A DNA stretch of 64,000 nucleotides from Nonomuraea typhae (GTDB lineage Bacteria; Actinomycetota; Actinomycetes; Streptosporangiales; Streptosporangiaceae). Below, piece by piece: positions 31,596-39,652 of the stretch (its first letter is position 1; each line of letters opens with the position of its first letter). The translations under genes and the position numbers were made by a program. The stretch covers positions 111,263-175,262 of the forward strand of contig NZ_VRLV01000023.1 of the NCBI RefSeq assembly GCF_009760925.1, in the 5' to 3' direction. The notes under the pieces were generated by a model. The model saw only the letters and a program-made list of their open reading frames with translations. It was not told where the DNA came from and did no database searches.

Positions 31596-32885
31596 TCAGG
31601 AAAAGCCGAACCAGTGGAAGGCGAAGATCACATTACCCGGGGGAATATTGGTGATGCACCAGCTTTGTCCTTTTCGCAGGGGAATCGTATAGGTGGAATC
31701 GTCGCCCGCCAGGGTCACTTGATAGGCCGTGTCGCTGCTCCCCTCCTCTTTTATGTGAAAAGTCGCGATGTAGCGGCCGGGGAGTTCGGCGAAGACGAGC
31801 ATGATGCCGTCGCTGTCGACGGGGATGTCGGTGCCGTCGAGTGTGGGATCGAGCTCGACCGCCTCGTCGAACAAGGCCCCGAGGTCGGCCTTGCCGAGGG
31901 CCGTCAGCCGGCCGGAGACCGTCAGGCCGCCGCCGACGTTCACGTCACGGGTGCCCAGCTGCCCGTTCACCGTGAGCGCGGAGTCGGCCGTCATGCTTCC
32001 GGAGACCCGGAGTCCGTCCGTCTGGCTGGTCGTGAGCTTGGCCGGCACGGTCAGGTCGGTGGCGACGAGTTCTTCGGTGACGGTCACGTGGCGCAGGATC
32101 GGGTTGGCGATGGTGAGGGTGATGGTCGCGTACAGGGTGGCCGGCTGGGCCCCGGGGGTGCCGGAGGTCAAGGTCGCCTTCAGCGTGTACGTGGTGTCGT
32201 TGACGACCTTGTCCGCAGGGATGGAGCACGACGTGGCAGCGCCTTCGTAGAGGGACGTGCCGTCGCCGTCGTAGAGCTGGAAGGCGCTGCCGTTGCTCTC
32301 CCAGGAAAGGGCGACCTCGTCGCCGGCGTTGAACTTCGTCCTGGGAATAGTGGGTTTGTCCGGGGCCACGGCCAGGAGGCTATTCAGGTAGAAGACGGGC
32401 TCTCCGGTGGGCAGCGTCAGATCCAGGCGGTCCTTGCGGCTGTATGAGCCGCTGGTCGTGCCGGAGGTCTCGGTGATCGAGCAGGCGAGCGCGCTGCCGG
32501 TGGCGGTGATCGCGAGGTTGCCGCTGATGGCGAAGCTCAGCGTCCCGTCGACGAGGTCGAGATCCGGCATGGGAGGCTCGAAGACGACGTGGAAGTAGTT
32601 CTGCGCGTCGGCGAGGCCGAGTTCTCGCCCGGATTTCAGCTGGGCCGTCGGCGGCTTCCAATCGCCGCCGGTGATGACGCCGTCCGGGGCCTCGGTGAAG
32701 TAGGCGCCGCCGCCGTCCGGTGCGCTCGCCGGCAGGGCGACGTCGATCTTGTCGCAGTACACCTGCTGACCGGACGGCGGAGTGACGGTGAGGTTGATGG
32801 TGTTGAAGGCGGGCTTGTCCGAGCTCCCTGCCTGGAGGGGCGTCGGGCTGGTGCTGGTGCCGTAGTGCAGCAGGGCGTCGGCCAC
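31596..32885 (-). CDS. Fibre-like protein, last gene of the RIP/DUF6603 operon
   Basis: A 429-residue protein of unknown family. The N-terminal ~180 residues are beta-rich, and an Ig-like stretch follows (about 190-270: AGDEVALSWESNGSAFQLYD, NDTTYTLKATLTSG). Residues about 280-350 are a regular short-period pattern (LTVPAKLTTS, LRVSGSMTADSALTVNGQL, VNVGGGLTVSGRL) like the beta-helical shaft of phage tail fibres. A compact C-terminal domain ends in NVIFAFHWFGFS. The start is GTG at 32885 behind GGAG, 10 bases after the preceding stop. No signal peptide. It reads as a structural or adhesive component; that is inference. Confidence 0.75.
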   Translation of the reverse strand: MADALLHYGTSTSPTPLQAGSSDKPAFNTINLTVTPPSGQQVYCDKIDVALPASAPDGGGAYFTEAPDGVITGGDWKPPTAQLKSGRELGLADAQNYFHVVFEPPMPDLDLVDGTLSFAISGNLAITATGSALACSITETSGTTSGSYSRKDRLDLTLPTGEPVFYLNSLLAVAPDKPTIPRTKFNAGDEVALSWESNGSAFQLYDGDGTSLYEGAATSCSIPADKVVNDTTYTLKATLTSGTPGAQPATLYATITLTIANPILRHVTVTEELVATDLTVPAKLTTSQTDGLRVSGSMTADSALTVNGQLGTRDVNVGGGLTVSGRLTALGKADLGALFDEAVELDPTLDGTDIPVDSDGIMLVFAELPGRYIATFHIKEEGSSDTAYQVTLAGDDSTYTIPLRKGQSWCITNIPPGNVIFAFHWFGFS

Positions 32886-32895
32886 GGGAGGTCTC

Positions 32896-35800
32896 CTATT
32901 CCGAGTCGGGTTCGGTGACGAGGCGGAGCAGACCGTCTTCGAGCCTGGCGGAGGCGCCGGGGAACTGGGCTTCCGGCGGAGCCGGGGTCAGCTCGTACGC
33001 CGTCCCGACGGCAGGGCGCAGCCACGACCAGGTGCCGTGCTTCTCACCTGGGCGGGGAAAGGCGAGGGTCTGGTCGTGTTCGGTGGTCAGGACGGGGCCG
33101 AAGCGGAAGAGCGCCTGCAGCCGCCGTAGCGCGTCGTCGACGTGGGCGGGTGGTACGGCGACGCCTGCGGTGGGGGTGATTCCGCTGGTGGCGTGCACGG
33201 CGGTGCGCGGGTCCAGGAGCAGGAGCAGCCGGGTGGGGGCGGAGTCGCCGAAGGCCAGCTGGACCTGGCCGGCGTCCGGAGCCCCGATCCGCGTGATGTA
33301 GTCCTGCCCGTCGCCGGGCGCGGTGACGCTGTGAAACCTGTCGTAGCGATCGGCGGCGAAGTAGCCGATGAGGCCGTCGTCGCGGGCGGCCTGGTCGCCG
33401 AGACGGATCGTGAACCGGTCGGCGGTGAAGGCGGGGGCCGGCGGGTCGAGGGTGGCGGCCCAGCGGGTGTCGGTCAAGGGCGGCCCCTGGAGGCTCAGCC
33501 GTACCTGTGCGGGGACGAGCGCCAGGGGGCGTCCGATGAGGAGCGACAGGTTCTGGTCGGCGCGCTGGCCGAGTGGCTCGGTGGTCCACAGGGTGGAATC
33601 GATGACATCCAGGAAGGCCGTGAAGTTGGCCTCGGTGGCGAGCTCGGGCGCGGTGATCAGGCCCGCGACCAGGGGGGCGAGCGCCGCGACCTGGTCCAGG
33701 GCGGCGAGGGTGCCGTCGGGCGGGGGCTCCCACTGGCCAGTGCGCTGCCCTTGGGCGCCGGTGAGCAGGCGGAAAGTGCCGAGCAGGCGGCCCGCGGCGT
33801 CGTACAGCAGCAGGCTGTGGTCGAGGTGGTTGGGCAGGATCCAGCCGCCGATGGGGCTGGGGTCGGCGGCGGTGCGCACGACGCGGGTGCCGGTCCCGGC
33901 GTCGAGGAGGTCGAAGTCGAGCCGGGCGGGCTGCAGAGGGCGGGGCGGCAGCTGGGCGACGGCGGCGACGTCAGGGGTGAGCGAGGTCTCGGCGGCCAGG
34001 GCGGTGTCGATGATGAGGGGGAAGTTGCGGTAGTCGTGCAGTCCGCCGGTGCGGGTGTCGGAGCTGACGACCTCGAGGACGCGGCCGAACTTGTCGTAGA
34101 GGAAGAGCTCCTCGATGTGGATCTGCCCCTGCCGCATCTCGTGGAAGGGGGCGTCGGCGCCGTCGGGCAGGTACGGGACGCTGGTGACCCGGCCCAGGTA
34201 GCGGGCGGGCAGGCCCTCGCCGGTGGCGGTGTCGGGGTAGCCGGCCAGGCCGGCGAGGTGCGGGTGGTCGGGGTCGTCGGGGGTGGGGCGGCGGAAGGCG
34301 CGGCCGTCGCGGGCGGCCAGCCGCTGGTTGAAGCCGGTGAGTTCCTGGGCCAGGAAGGGCCAGTCGCCGATCGCGGCCAGCCAGTCGCCGAGCCGGTCGC
34401 GCTGGTCGTCGGTGCCGTAGTGGGTGATGAACTCCTTCAGCCGGGCGGCCAGCAGGGAGCGGGGGTGCGGGCCGAGGCCGGAGATGCCGCTCACGGTGAC
34501 CGGGTCGGAGGCGAGGCCGGCCGTACCGGAAAGGTAGCGGTAGTCGGTGCCGTCGAACGTCCATCCGGCGTGCGGGATGTGCCGGTAGGCGACCTTCCAT
34601 TCCATGATCAGGGGCTGCCAGGGCTGCGTCCAGGGGCCGAGGCCCAGCGCCGGGAGGGTGCCGGTGTAGTCGTCCGGTCGGTGCGCGGCGATGACGGCGG
34701 CGATCTCGTCCGCGGGCAGGCCGGTGGCGGCGGCCAGCGCGGGCGCGCTGCCCGGATCCAGCAGGAAGAACTCCGTGAGCAGCCAGGCGACCTCCTGCGG
34801 GAGCGCGGGCAGACCCTCGAGCGCGGGCGTCGGCCCCCGGATCGTCGTGCCCGCGACCGTGACCGCGCTGACCAGGGGCTCGGGGCCGTCGCCGGTGAGC
34901 GGCCGCACGGGCAGCGGCTCGTCGGGGACGACGGCGTCGACCGGCGGCAGGACGCCGGACAGGCTGACCACCGGGTCGTTGACCTGCCAGTACGGCTGGC
35001 GTGGGACGGCCTTGAGCGTGACGCCGCCGGCCGGCCCTCGGGCTTCGGCGAAGGCGTTGATCCCGGCGGTGAGCGCGTCGTGGTCGCCCGGGTGGGAGCT
35101 GCCGGCGTCGGGCTGCGGGACCTTCGCGGCCAGGTCCCGCGCCTGGGCCGTCATGGCGCGCACCGTCTGGGCGAGCGAGCCCTCCCGGTCCGGGTCGAGT
35201 TCCTGCCGCATCCGGTCGGGGTCCGGCGCGTCGCCCGGACGCGGGGACAGCGCGTCGGCCAGGCCGTACTTCCACCACAGGGCGTTCAGCCGCCACTGGT
35301 GGGCATACAGCTCGCCCAGTTGCTCGTCCAGTCGGCGCTGGTCGTCGTTGAGGGTGGCCAGCCAGGGCGGCGCGTCCTCGGGGGGTGCGGTCACCGTCCA
35401 GTGGTCGCCGCCGGCCACGGCGCCGAACGTGGCGTCGTGAAGGGTGCGGCGCACCCGCGCGTCGCCGCCCTTCTCGTCGGCGAGGTCGAGGACGTCGTGC
35501 AGGAAGGTGCGCAGTAGCTGCACGTCGGCGCCACCGGCGTGCAGCATACGGCCGGCGAGCGCGGTGAAGGCGTCCTCGGTGGTGTTGCCGATCGCGATGT
35601 TGAGCGCGCCGCTGTCCCGGATGGTGTCCAAGGGGTCGGGGGCCGGTGGCGAGCCGGGATCCCAGGAGACGGTCAGGGCGGTGCCGCAGTACAGGCTGCG
35701 GGTGGCCGTGTGGTCCTGCCCGGTCCAGCCGAGGTGCTCGGGCGTCAGCGTGGCGAGGACGTCGGCGTCCGGGTTGGAGTACCAGCCGATGACCTGATAG

Positions 35801-36447
35801 CCGAGGGTGTCGCCGGCGGGGACGTCGGACAGGTCGTCGAGGAAGGAGAAGACGTTGCCGTTGTGCGGCGTGTAGGCGGTGAAGTACGGATTGCCGGTGG
35901 CCATGGCGGTGACGTACAGGGGGACGTCCGCGGCTCGTTCCGTCCAGGGGGTCGGGAAGGCGAGCCCGATGAAGGTCTGCTGGGACGTCACGGTGTTGCG
36001 GTAGGGGTCGGCGCACGCCTGCCAGGCGTGAAGGATGTCCGCGGAGACCAGGTAGGGGCTGGAGAACTGGTAGGAATGCCCGTTGTGGTAGGCGGTGGTG
36101 CCGTACGGGCAGTCGCTTTCGACCACCCACGCCTTGGCGCGGCGGGTGGTGCTCCCGCTGAACCGGACCACCAGCCACCGGTTGGGCACCAGCGGATATC
36201 GGATTTCTCCGGTCTGCGCGTCCTGGACGCCGTGGCGCAGCCCTCGGGGCAGCGTCCAGTGCAGGCGGACGCCGGTGTGGCCGTGGGCCTGGTCGCCGCT
36301 CTGCCGGTCGCCTTCGTCCGGTTCTGGGCTCATGTAGTCGTTCAGCGCCCGGTAGTTGGGCTGCCAGGTGCGGAAGCCGTCGCGGCCCTGCAGGGCGGTG
36401 TTGACCACGAGGGCGTCCAGGCTGACGGGGACGACGAGCGTGGTCAT
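32896..36447 (-). CDS. 1183-residue protein of unknown function, RIP/DUF6603 operon
   Basis: A very large cytosolic-looking protein, starting ATG at 36447 in a four-base overlap (ATGA) with the preceding gene. The N-terminus begins MTTLVVPVSLDALVVNTALQ and contains VRLHWTLPRGLRHGV and VPNRWLVVRFSG. I recall similar unannotated actinobacterial proteins with a GxHLHWALP-type motif, but no assigned function. It has no signal peptide, membrane segment or catalytic motif that I can recognise. Helical and beta segments alternate; several Trp-rich stretches (GPWTQPWQPLIMEWKVAYRH) are present. It was probably made together with the 776- and 429-residue neighbours as parts of one assembly. Confidence 0.8.
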   Translation of the reverse strand: MTTLVVPVSLDALVVNTALQGRDGFRTWQPNYRALNDYMSPEPDEGDRQSGDQAHGHTGVRLHWTLPRGLRHGVQDAQTGEIRYPLVPNRWLVVRFSGSTTRRAKAWVVESDCPYGTTAYHNGHSYQFSSPYLVSADILHAWQACADPYRNTVTSQQTFIGLAFPTPWTERAADVPLYVTAMATGNPYFTAYTPHNGNVFSFLDDLSDVPAGDTLGYQVIGWYSNPDADVLATLTPEHLGWTGQDHTATRSLYCGTALTVSWDPGSPPAPDPLDTIRDSGALNIAIGNTTEDAFTALAGRMLHAGGADVQLLRTFLHDVLDLADEKGGDARVRRTLHDATFGAVAGGDHWTVTAPPEDAPPWLATLNDDQRRLDEQLGELYAHQWRLNALWWKYGLADALSPRPGDAPDPDRMRQELDPDREGSLAQTVRAMTAQARDLAAKVPQPDAGSSHPGDHDALTAGINAFAEARGPAGGVTLKAVPRQPYWQVNDPVVSLSGVLPPVDAVVPDEPLPVRPLTGDGPEPLVSAVTVAGTTIRGPTPALEGLPALPQEVAWLLTEFFLLDPGSAPALAAATGLPADEIAAVIAAHRPDDYTGTLPALGLGPWTQPWQPLIMEWKVAYRHIPHAGWTFDGTDYRYLSGTAGLASDPVTVSGISGLGPHPRSLLAARLKEFITHYGTDDQRDRLGDWLAAIGDWPFLAQELTGFNQRLAARDGRAFRRPTPDDPDHPHLAGLAGYPDTATGEGLPARYLGRVTSVPYLPDGADAPFHEMRQGQIHIEELFLYDKFGRVLEVVSSDTRTGGLHDYRNFPLIIDTALAAETSLTPDVAAVAQLPPRPLQPARLDFDLLDAGTGTRVVRTAADPSPIGGWILPNHLDHSLLLYDAAGRLLGTFRLLTGAQGQRTGQWEPPPDGTLAALDQVAALAPLVAGLITAPELATEANFTAFLDVIDSTLWTTEPLGQRADQNLSLLIGRPLALVPAQVRLSLQGPPLTDTRWAATLDPPAPAFTADRFTIRLGDQAARDDGLIGYFAADRYDRFHSVTAPGDGQDYITRIGAPDAGQVQLAFGDSAPTRLLLLLDPRTAVHATSGITPTAGVAVPPAHVDDALRRLQALFRFGPVLTTEHDQTLAFPRPGEKHGTWSWLRPAVGTAYELTPAPPEAQFPGASARLEDGLLRLVTEPDSE

Positions 36448-38774
36448 CGGCGCTCTCCGTCCGGGCCGGTGAAGTGGATGGCCTCGGGGACCTTGACCAT
36501 CTGCATGGCCAGGTCGGCGGGCCCGACCGGGCCGACGGCGGCGCCGTGCGCGGCCTCCAGCGCGGCCGTCAGCGCGGGGACGAGCGAGCCGAGGTCCAGC
36601 ACCCTGCCGTCGCCCGGCCGCAGGTGGTCCAGGACGGGGAAGGTGACGTCGGCGCCGATCTGCTCGCCGAGCGGTCTCGGCGGCAGCAGGTTCCGCAGCG
36701 GGATCAGGCCGTGGTCTTCGACGCCGAACCGGAAGCCCTCCTGGGGTTCGCGCAGTTCCACCGTCGCGGGCAGGCCGCCGAACAGGCACAGAAGGACGGC
36801 GGGCGAAAGGTGGTCCATGCGCAGCACCGGCAGCGGCGCGCCGTCCGCGTCGAGGGCGCGGACGGCCAGGTTCGGCCAGCCCGAGACCAGCGCGGAGCGC
36901 AGCAGCAGGCCGGAGACGTGCTCGGCGGGGCCTTGGGCGCCGGGGCCTTGGTCGTCGGGCTCCTGGGCGCCGGGGCCTTGGTCGTCGGGCTCTTGGTCGT
37001 CGGGTACGGCGCCGCGGATCGTCTCCCGGTGCGCGGCCGCCACCCTGGCCGCCGCCGCCCGGACGGTGGCGGCCACGATCCGGTCCTGGAAGGTGTCCCG
37101 GCTGGATTGGGCGCCGACGCAGAAGGCGCCGGAGACCAGCGCGTCCAGCCAGCTGGGGTCGAGGTGGAAGAAGCGCAGCGACTCCTTGGGCAGCATGCGC
37201 TCGTCGGGCACCAGATGGGTGAAGGGCACGGGGTAGAGCAGCATGAGCCGCCCGAGCCACTGCGCGACGGGGGCGAAGTGTTCCTTCAGCCCGTCGGCCT
37301 CGGCCAGCGCCTTGCCGAGGGCGGCCTGGGTGGCGTCGGAGCTCAGGAAGTCCCGCAGCGCCCCGGTCGTGTCGACCGGCGGTGCGGCCGGCGCGGGCGG
37401 TGACCACGGGGTGGTGGGCCTGCCGGGCGAGGCGCCGAGGGTGGTGAGCAGGCCGCCGTCCAGGAGCGTGCCGAACGCGGCTCGCGCGGTCCGCGGCCCG
37501 TCGCCGTCCTGTGGCAGGTGGTTGCTGGTGGCCTGGTTGTAGAGGGTGTCGGCCAGATGCCGGGCGGCGTGCTTGAACGCCAGCAGGTGCTGGGCGAAGG
37601 CGGCGTCGGCCACGGCGAGCGCCCGGCCGGTCTCGAACGCGGTGGCCAGTGACAGGTCGAAGCTGCCCCAGGCGGGGTCGTAGCCGATGAGCGCGTCGGC
37701 CGTGGTGGCCTGTGCCGCCGCCGCGGTGGCCACGGGCACGACGGGGGTGAGCGGGCCCCGGTACCAGCCGAAGGTGGCCTCGCCGGAGCGGGTCAGGTAC
37801 GGCAGCGGCACGTAACCGTCGTTGATCCGCCGGGCCACCTGCCGCCGCGGCGGCGGGGTGCCGTCGGCGTCCGGGTAGGGGGAGGCCAGGCGTAACCACA
37901 GGTCCTGACGGGCGGCCAGGGCGCCGTCCGGGGCGCGGGTGAGCCCCTCGGCGAGATCGGCGAAGTCGGCCTGCGGGTCGGGGTAGGCCCAGAACGACCA
38001 GCTGGCCAGCGACAGCAGCGCCACCGAGGTGCGGCCGCGGAAGTCCGGATCGGCCACGAGGACGTCCTCGTGGCCTTCCAGGGAGACCAGGTGCACGATG
38101 TTCTTCGTGGCGGCGGTGGAGCCGGCCGGGAAGCGGCCGGCGACGACGACGGCGAACAGCCCGTCCTCCTGGATGCCGAGGATGGGCCGGTCTCCGGTGT
38201 TGGCGCCCCGGCAGTGCGCCAGGAACCGCAGCTCGTCCAGGCGGGGCGCCACCGCGTGGAACTCCCCCGCGGCGACCTGGATGTAGGCGCAGGGATCGGC
38301 GTCGCCGACGTCGGCTTCGACCTTGAGGGCGGGTTTGAGCACGGCCGCGTCGGAAGCCAGGAACGCGCCGACCGTGCCGGCGATCGTGCGCGTCGGGGTG
38401 TCCGTGCCGCCGACGAGCTGGTCGTCGGTCAGGACCAGGAGCGCCAGCCAGGGGGTGTCGCGGGAGGCCCCGCGCAGGGTGCGTTCCCACGGCAGCATGG
38501 GGTCGCCGAGCACCACGTGGGGCAGCACCTCGGCGAACCTGCCGCCGGAGCCGTCCGGCGGCTGCCTGGCGACCACCGCGCCGGTGTCGATCGCGACCTG
38601 CGGGCCGCGGACGGTGAAGTTCTGCCGGGCGGTGAACTCCTGGCCGATTTGCAGCGTGTGGGTGACCTCGACGCGGTAGTCGCCGGCGGGCAGGGCGGGC
38701 AGGTAGTTGTCGTGCAGTTCGAGGTCGCCGAGGGGGATCGTGTCACGGGCGGGGTGCTGCGGGCTCGCGGTCAT
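36444..38774 (-). CDS. 776-residue protein of unknown function, RIP/DUF6603 operon
   Basis: A large protein without signal peptide. The N-terminal region is beta-rich (LPAGDYRVEVTHTL, FTARQNFTVRGPQV). The middle contains LVSLEGHEDVL and repeated aromatic strands. Near residue 600 a low-complexity acidic linker (EPDDQGPGAQ repeated with period 10) separates a C-terminal domain of about 160 residues. The start ATG at 38774 overlaps the stop of the DUF6603-like gene (ATGA), and its own stop overlaps the next start in the same way, so the three genes are translationally coupled. No homologous function is known to me. Confidence 0.8.
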   Translation of the reverse strand: MTASPQHPARDTIPLGDLELHDNYLPALPAGDYRVEVTHTLQIGQEFTARQNFTVRGPQVAIDTGAVVARQPPDGSGGRFAEVLPHVVLGDPMLPWERTLRGASRDTPWLALLVLTDDQLVGGTDTPTRTIAGTVGAFLASDAAVLKPALKVEADVGDADPCAYIQVAAGEFHAVAPRLDELRFLAHCRGANTGDRPILGIQEDGLFAVVVAGRFPAGSTAATKNIVHLVSLEGHEDVLVADPDFRGRTSVALLSLASWSFWAYPDPQADFADLAEGLTRAPDGALAARQDLWLRLASPYPDADGTPPPRRQVARRINDGYVPLPYLTRSGEATFGWYRGPLTPVVPVATAAAAQATTADALIGYDPAWGSFDLSLATAFETGRALAVADAAFAQHLLAFKHAARHLADTLYNQATSNHLPQDGDGPRTARAAFGTLLDGGLLTTLGASPGRPTTPWSPPAPAAPPVDTTGALRDFLSSDATQAALGKALAEADGLKEHFAPVAQWLGRLMLLYPVPFTHLVPDERMLPKESLRFFHLDPSWLDALVSGAFCVGAQSSRDTFQDRIVAATVRAAAARVAAAHRETIRGAVPDDQEPDDQGPGAQEPDDQGPGAQGPAEHVSGLLLRSALVSGWPNLAVRALDADGAPLPVLRMDHLSPAVLLCLFGGLPATVELREPQEGFRFGVEDHGLIPLRNLLPPRPLGEQIGADVTFPVLDHLRPGDGRVLDLGSLVPALTAALEAAHGAAVGPVGPADLAMQMVKVPEAIHFTGPDGERR
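36935..36997 (-). repeat. 30-bp tandem repeat encoding an acidic Pro/Gly linker
   Basis: Two 28-base identical segments start at 36935 and 36965 (period 30 bases, 10 codons), followed by a partial third copy. They encode EPDDQGPGAQ units inside the 776-residue protein: an inter-domain linker likely to vary in length between strains. Confidence 0.8.
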
Positions 38775-39652
38775 GTCCGGCTCCCCGCGTTCTGGGTCAT
38801 GGGGGCCTCGCCGTACAGGTGACCGGCGCCGTCCGCCAGGCCGGTCAAGGCGTCGTTGGGGCCGGTGAGCAGTCCGGCCTCGGTCAGGGCCGCGTACACC
38901 TGGTCGCGCCCGTTCTTGGCGTCCCCCCGGTCGGCACGGCCGATGAGGGCCACGCACGAGGCGTCGGCGGCGAAGACGAAGTCGTCGTTGGCGGCGGGTC
39001 GCAGGGGCAGCGGTGAGAGGCCGGGCGGCAGCTCGTCCTCGCTGTACTCGCTCAGCGGGAACACCCCGCGCGAGGCGGCCAGCGACGGTCGCGGCGCCTG
39101 GACGTCGACGCCCACCGGCCGGTCGGGGACGACCTCGGCGCTGGGCGCCGTCGTCCGCGACTGGCCGCCCCACAAGGAGGCGGGCACGTTCCGGGTGCGG
39201 GGCGCCGGCGTCCAGCCGTCGGCTTGGAGGAGCTCGTTCTCGCGGTAGAGCTCCAGGCGGTGCTCGCTGGTCAGGCCGACGAGGTTCATGGGGCGGATGT
39301 CGACCAGCGGGCCGGGGATCAGGGTGTCCCCCAGGCGCAGGTGGCTGGCCGGGATCGCGGACTGGGTGAAGAAACGCAGGTCGCGGGAGCGGACCAGCCA
39401 CCTCTTGCCGCCGGCCTCGTCGATGGCCCTGTCCAGGCCGCTGACCGGCGCGATGGTCACCATGTCCGGCGGTTCGGGCAGCATGGCGGCGAACTCCGGC
39501 CAGCCCAGCGCCCCGGTATCGGATCCGGAGCGGCCGCAGCCGAAGCTGATCGTGATGGTGAAGCACACGATGTGGACGGAGACCGTGCCGCCGACGGGCG
39601 GCCCCCACAGCTCCACGTCGGCGCCGATCGTGGCCGAGATGGTCTTATCGAC
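38771..39652 (-). pseudogene. C-terminal segment of the DUF6603-like protein, shifted by one base
   Basis: A 293-codon stretch with full coding character that continues the protein of 39652-42438 in the -1 frame. It begins DKTISATIGADVELWGPPVG then VSVHIVCFTITISFGCG, which I recall as the closing part of the DUF6603 core, and ends in LYGEAPMTQNAGSRT. It has no ribosome site or plausible start at its beginning, so on its own it would not be made. Its stop overlaps the start of the 776-residue gene (ATGA), so the arrangement was once an intact coupled operon. Confidence 0.7.

Noticed and set aside
36448..38490. Upstream extension of the 1183-residue protein to about 1864 residues
   Set aside because: This part is Arg/Pro/Gly-rich shadow of the 776-residue gene in another frame; the ATG at 36447 is placed by the ATGA overlap.
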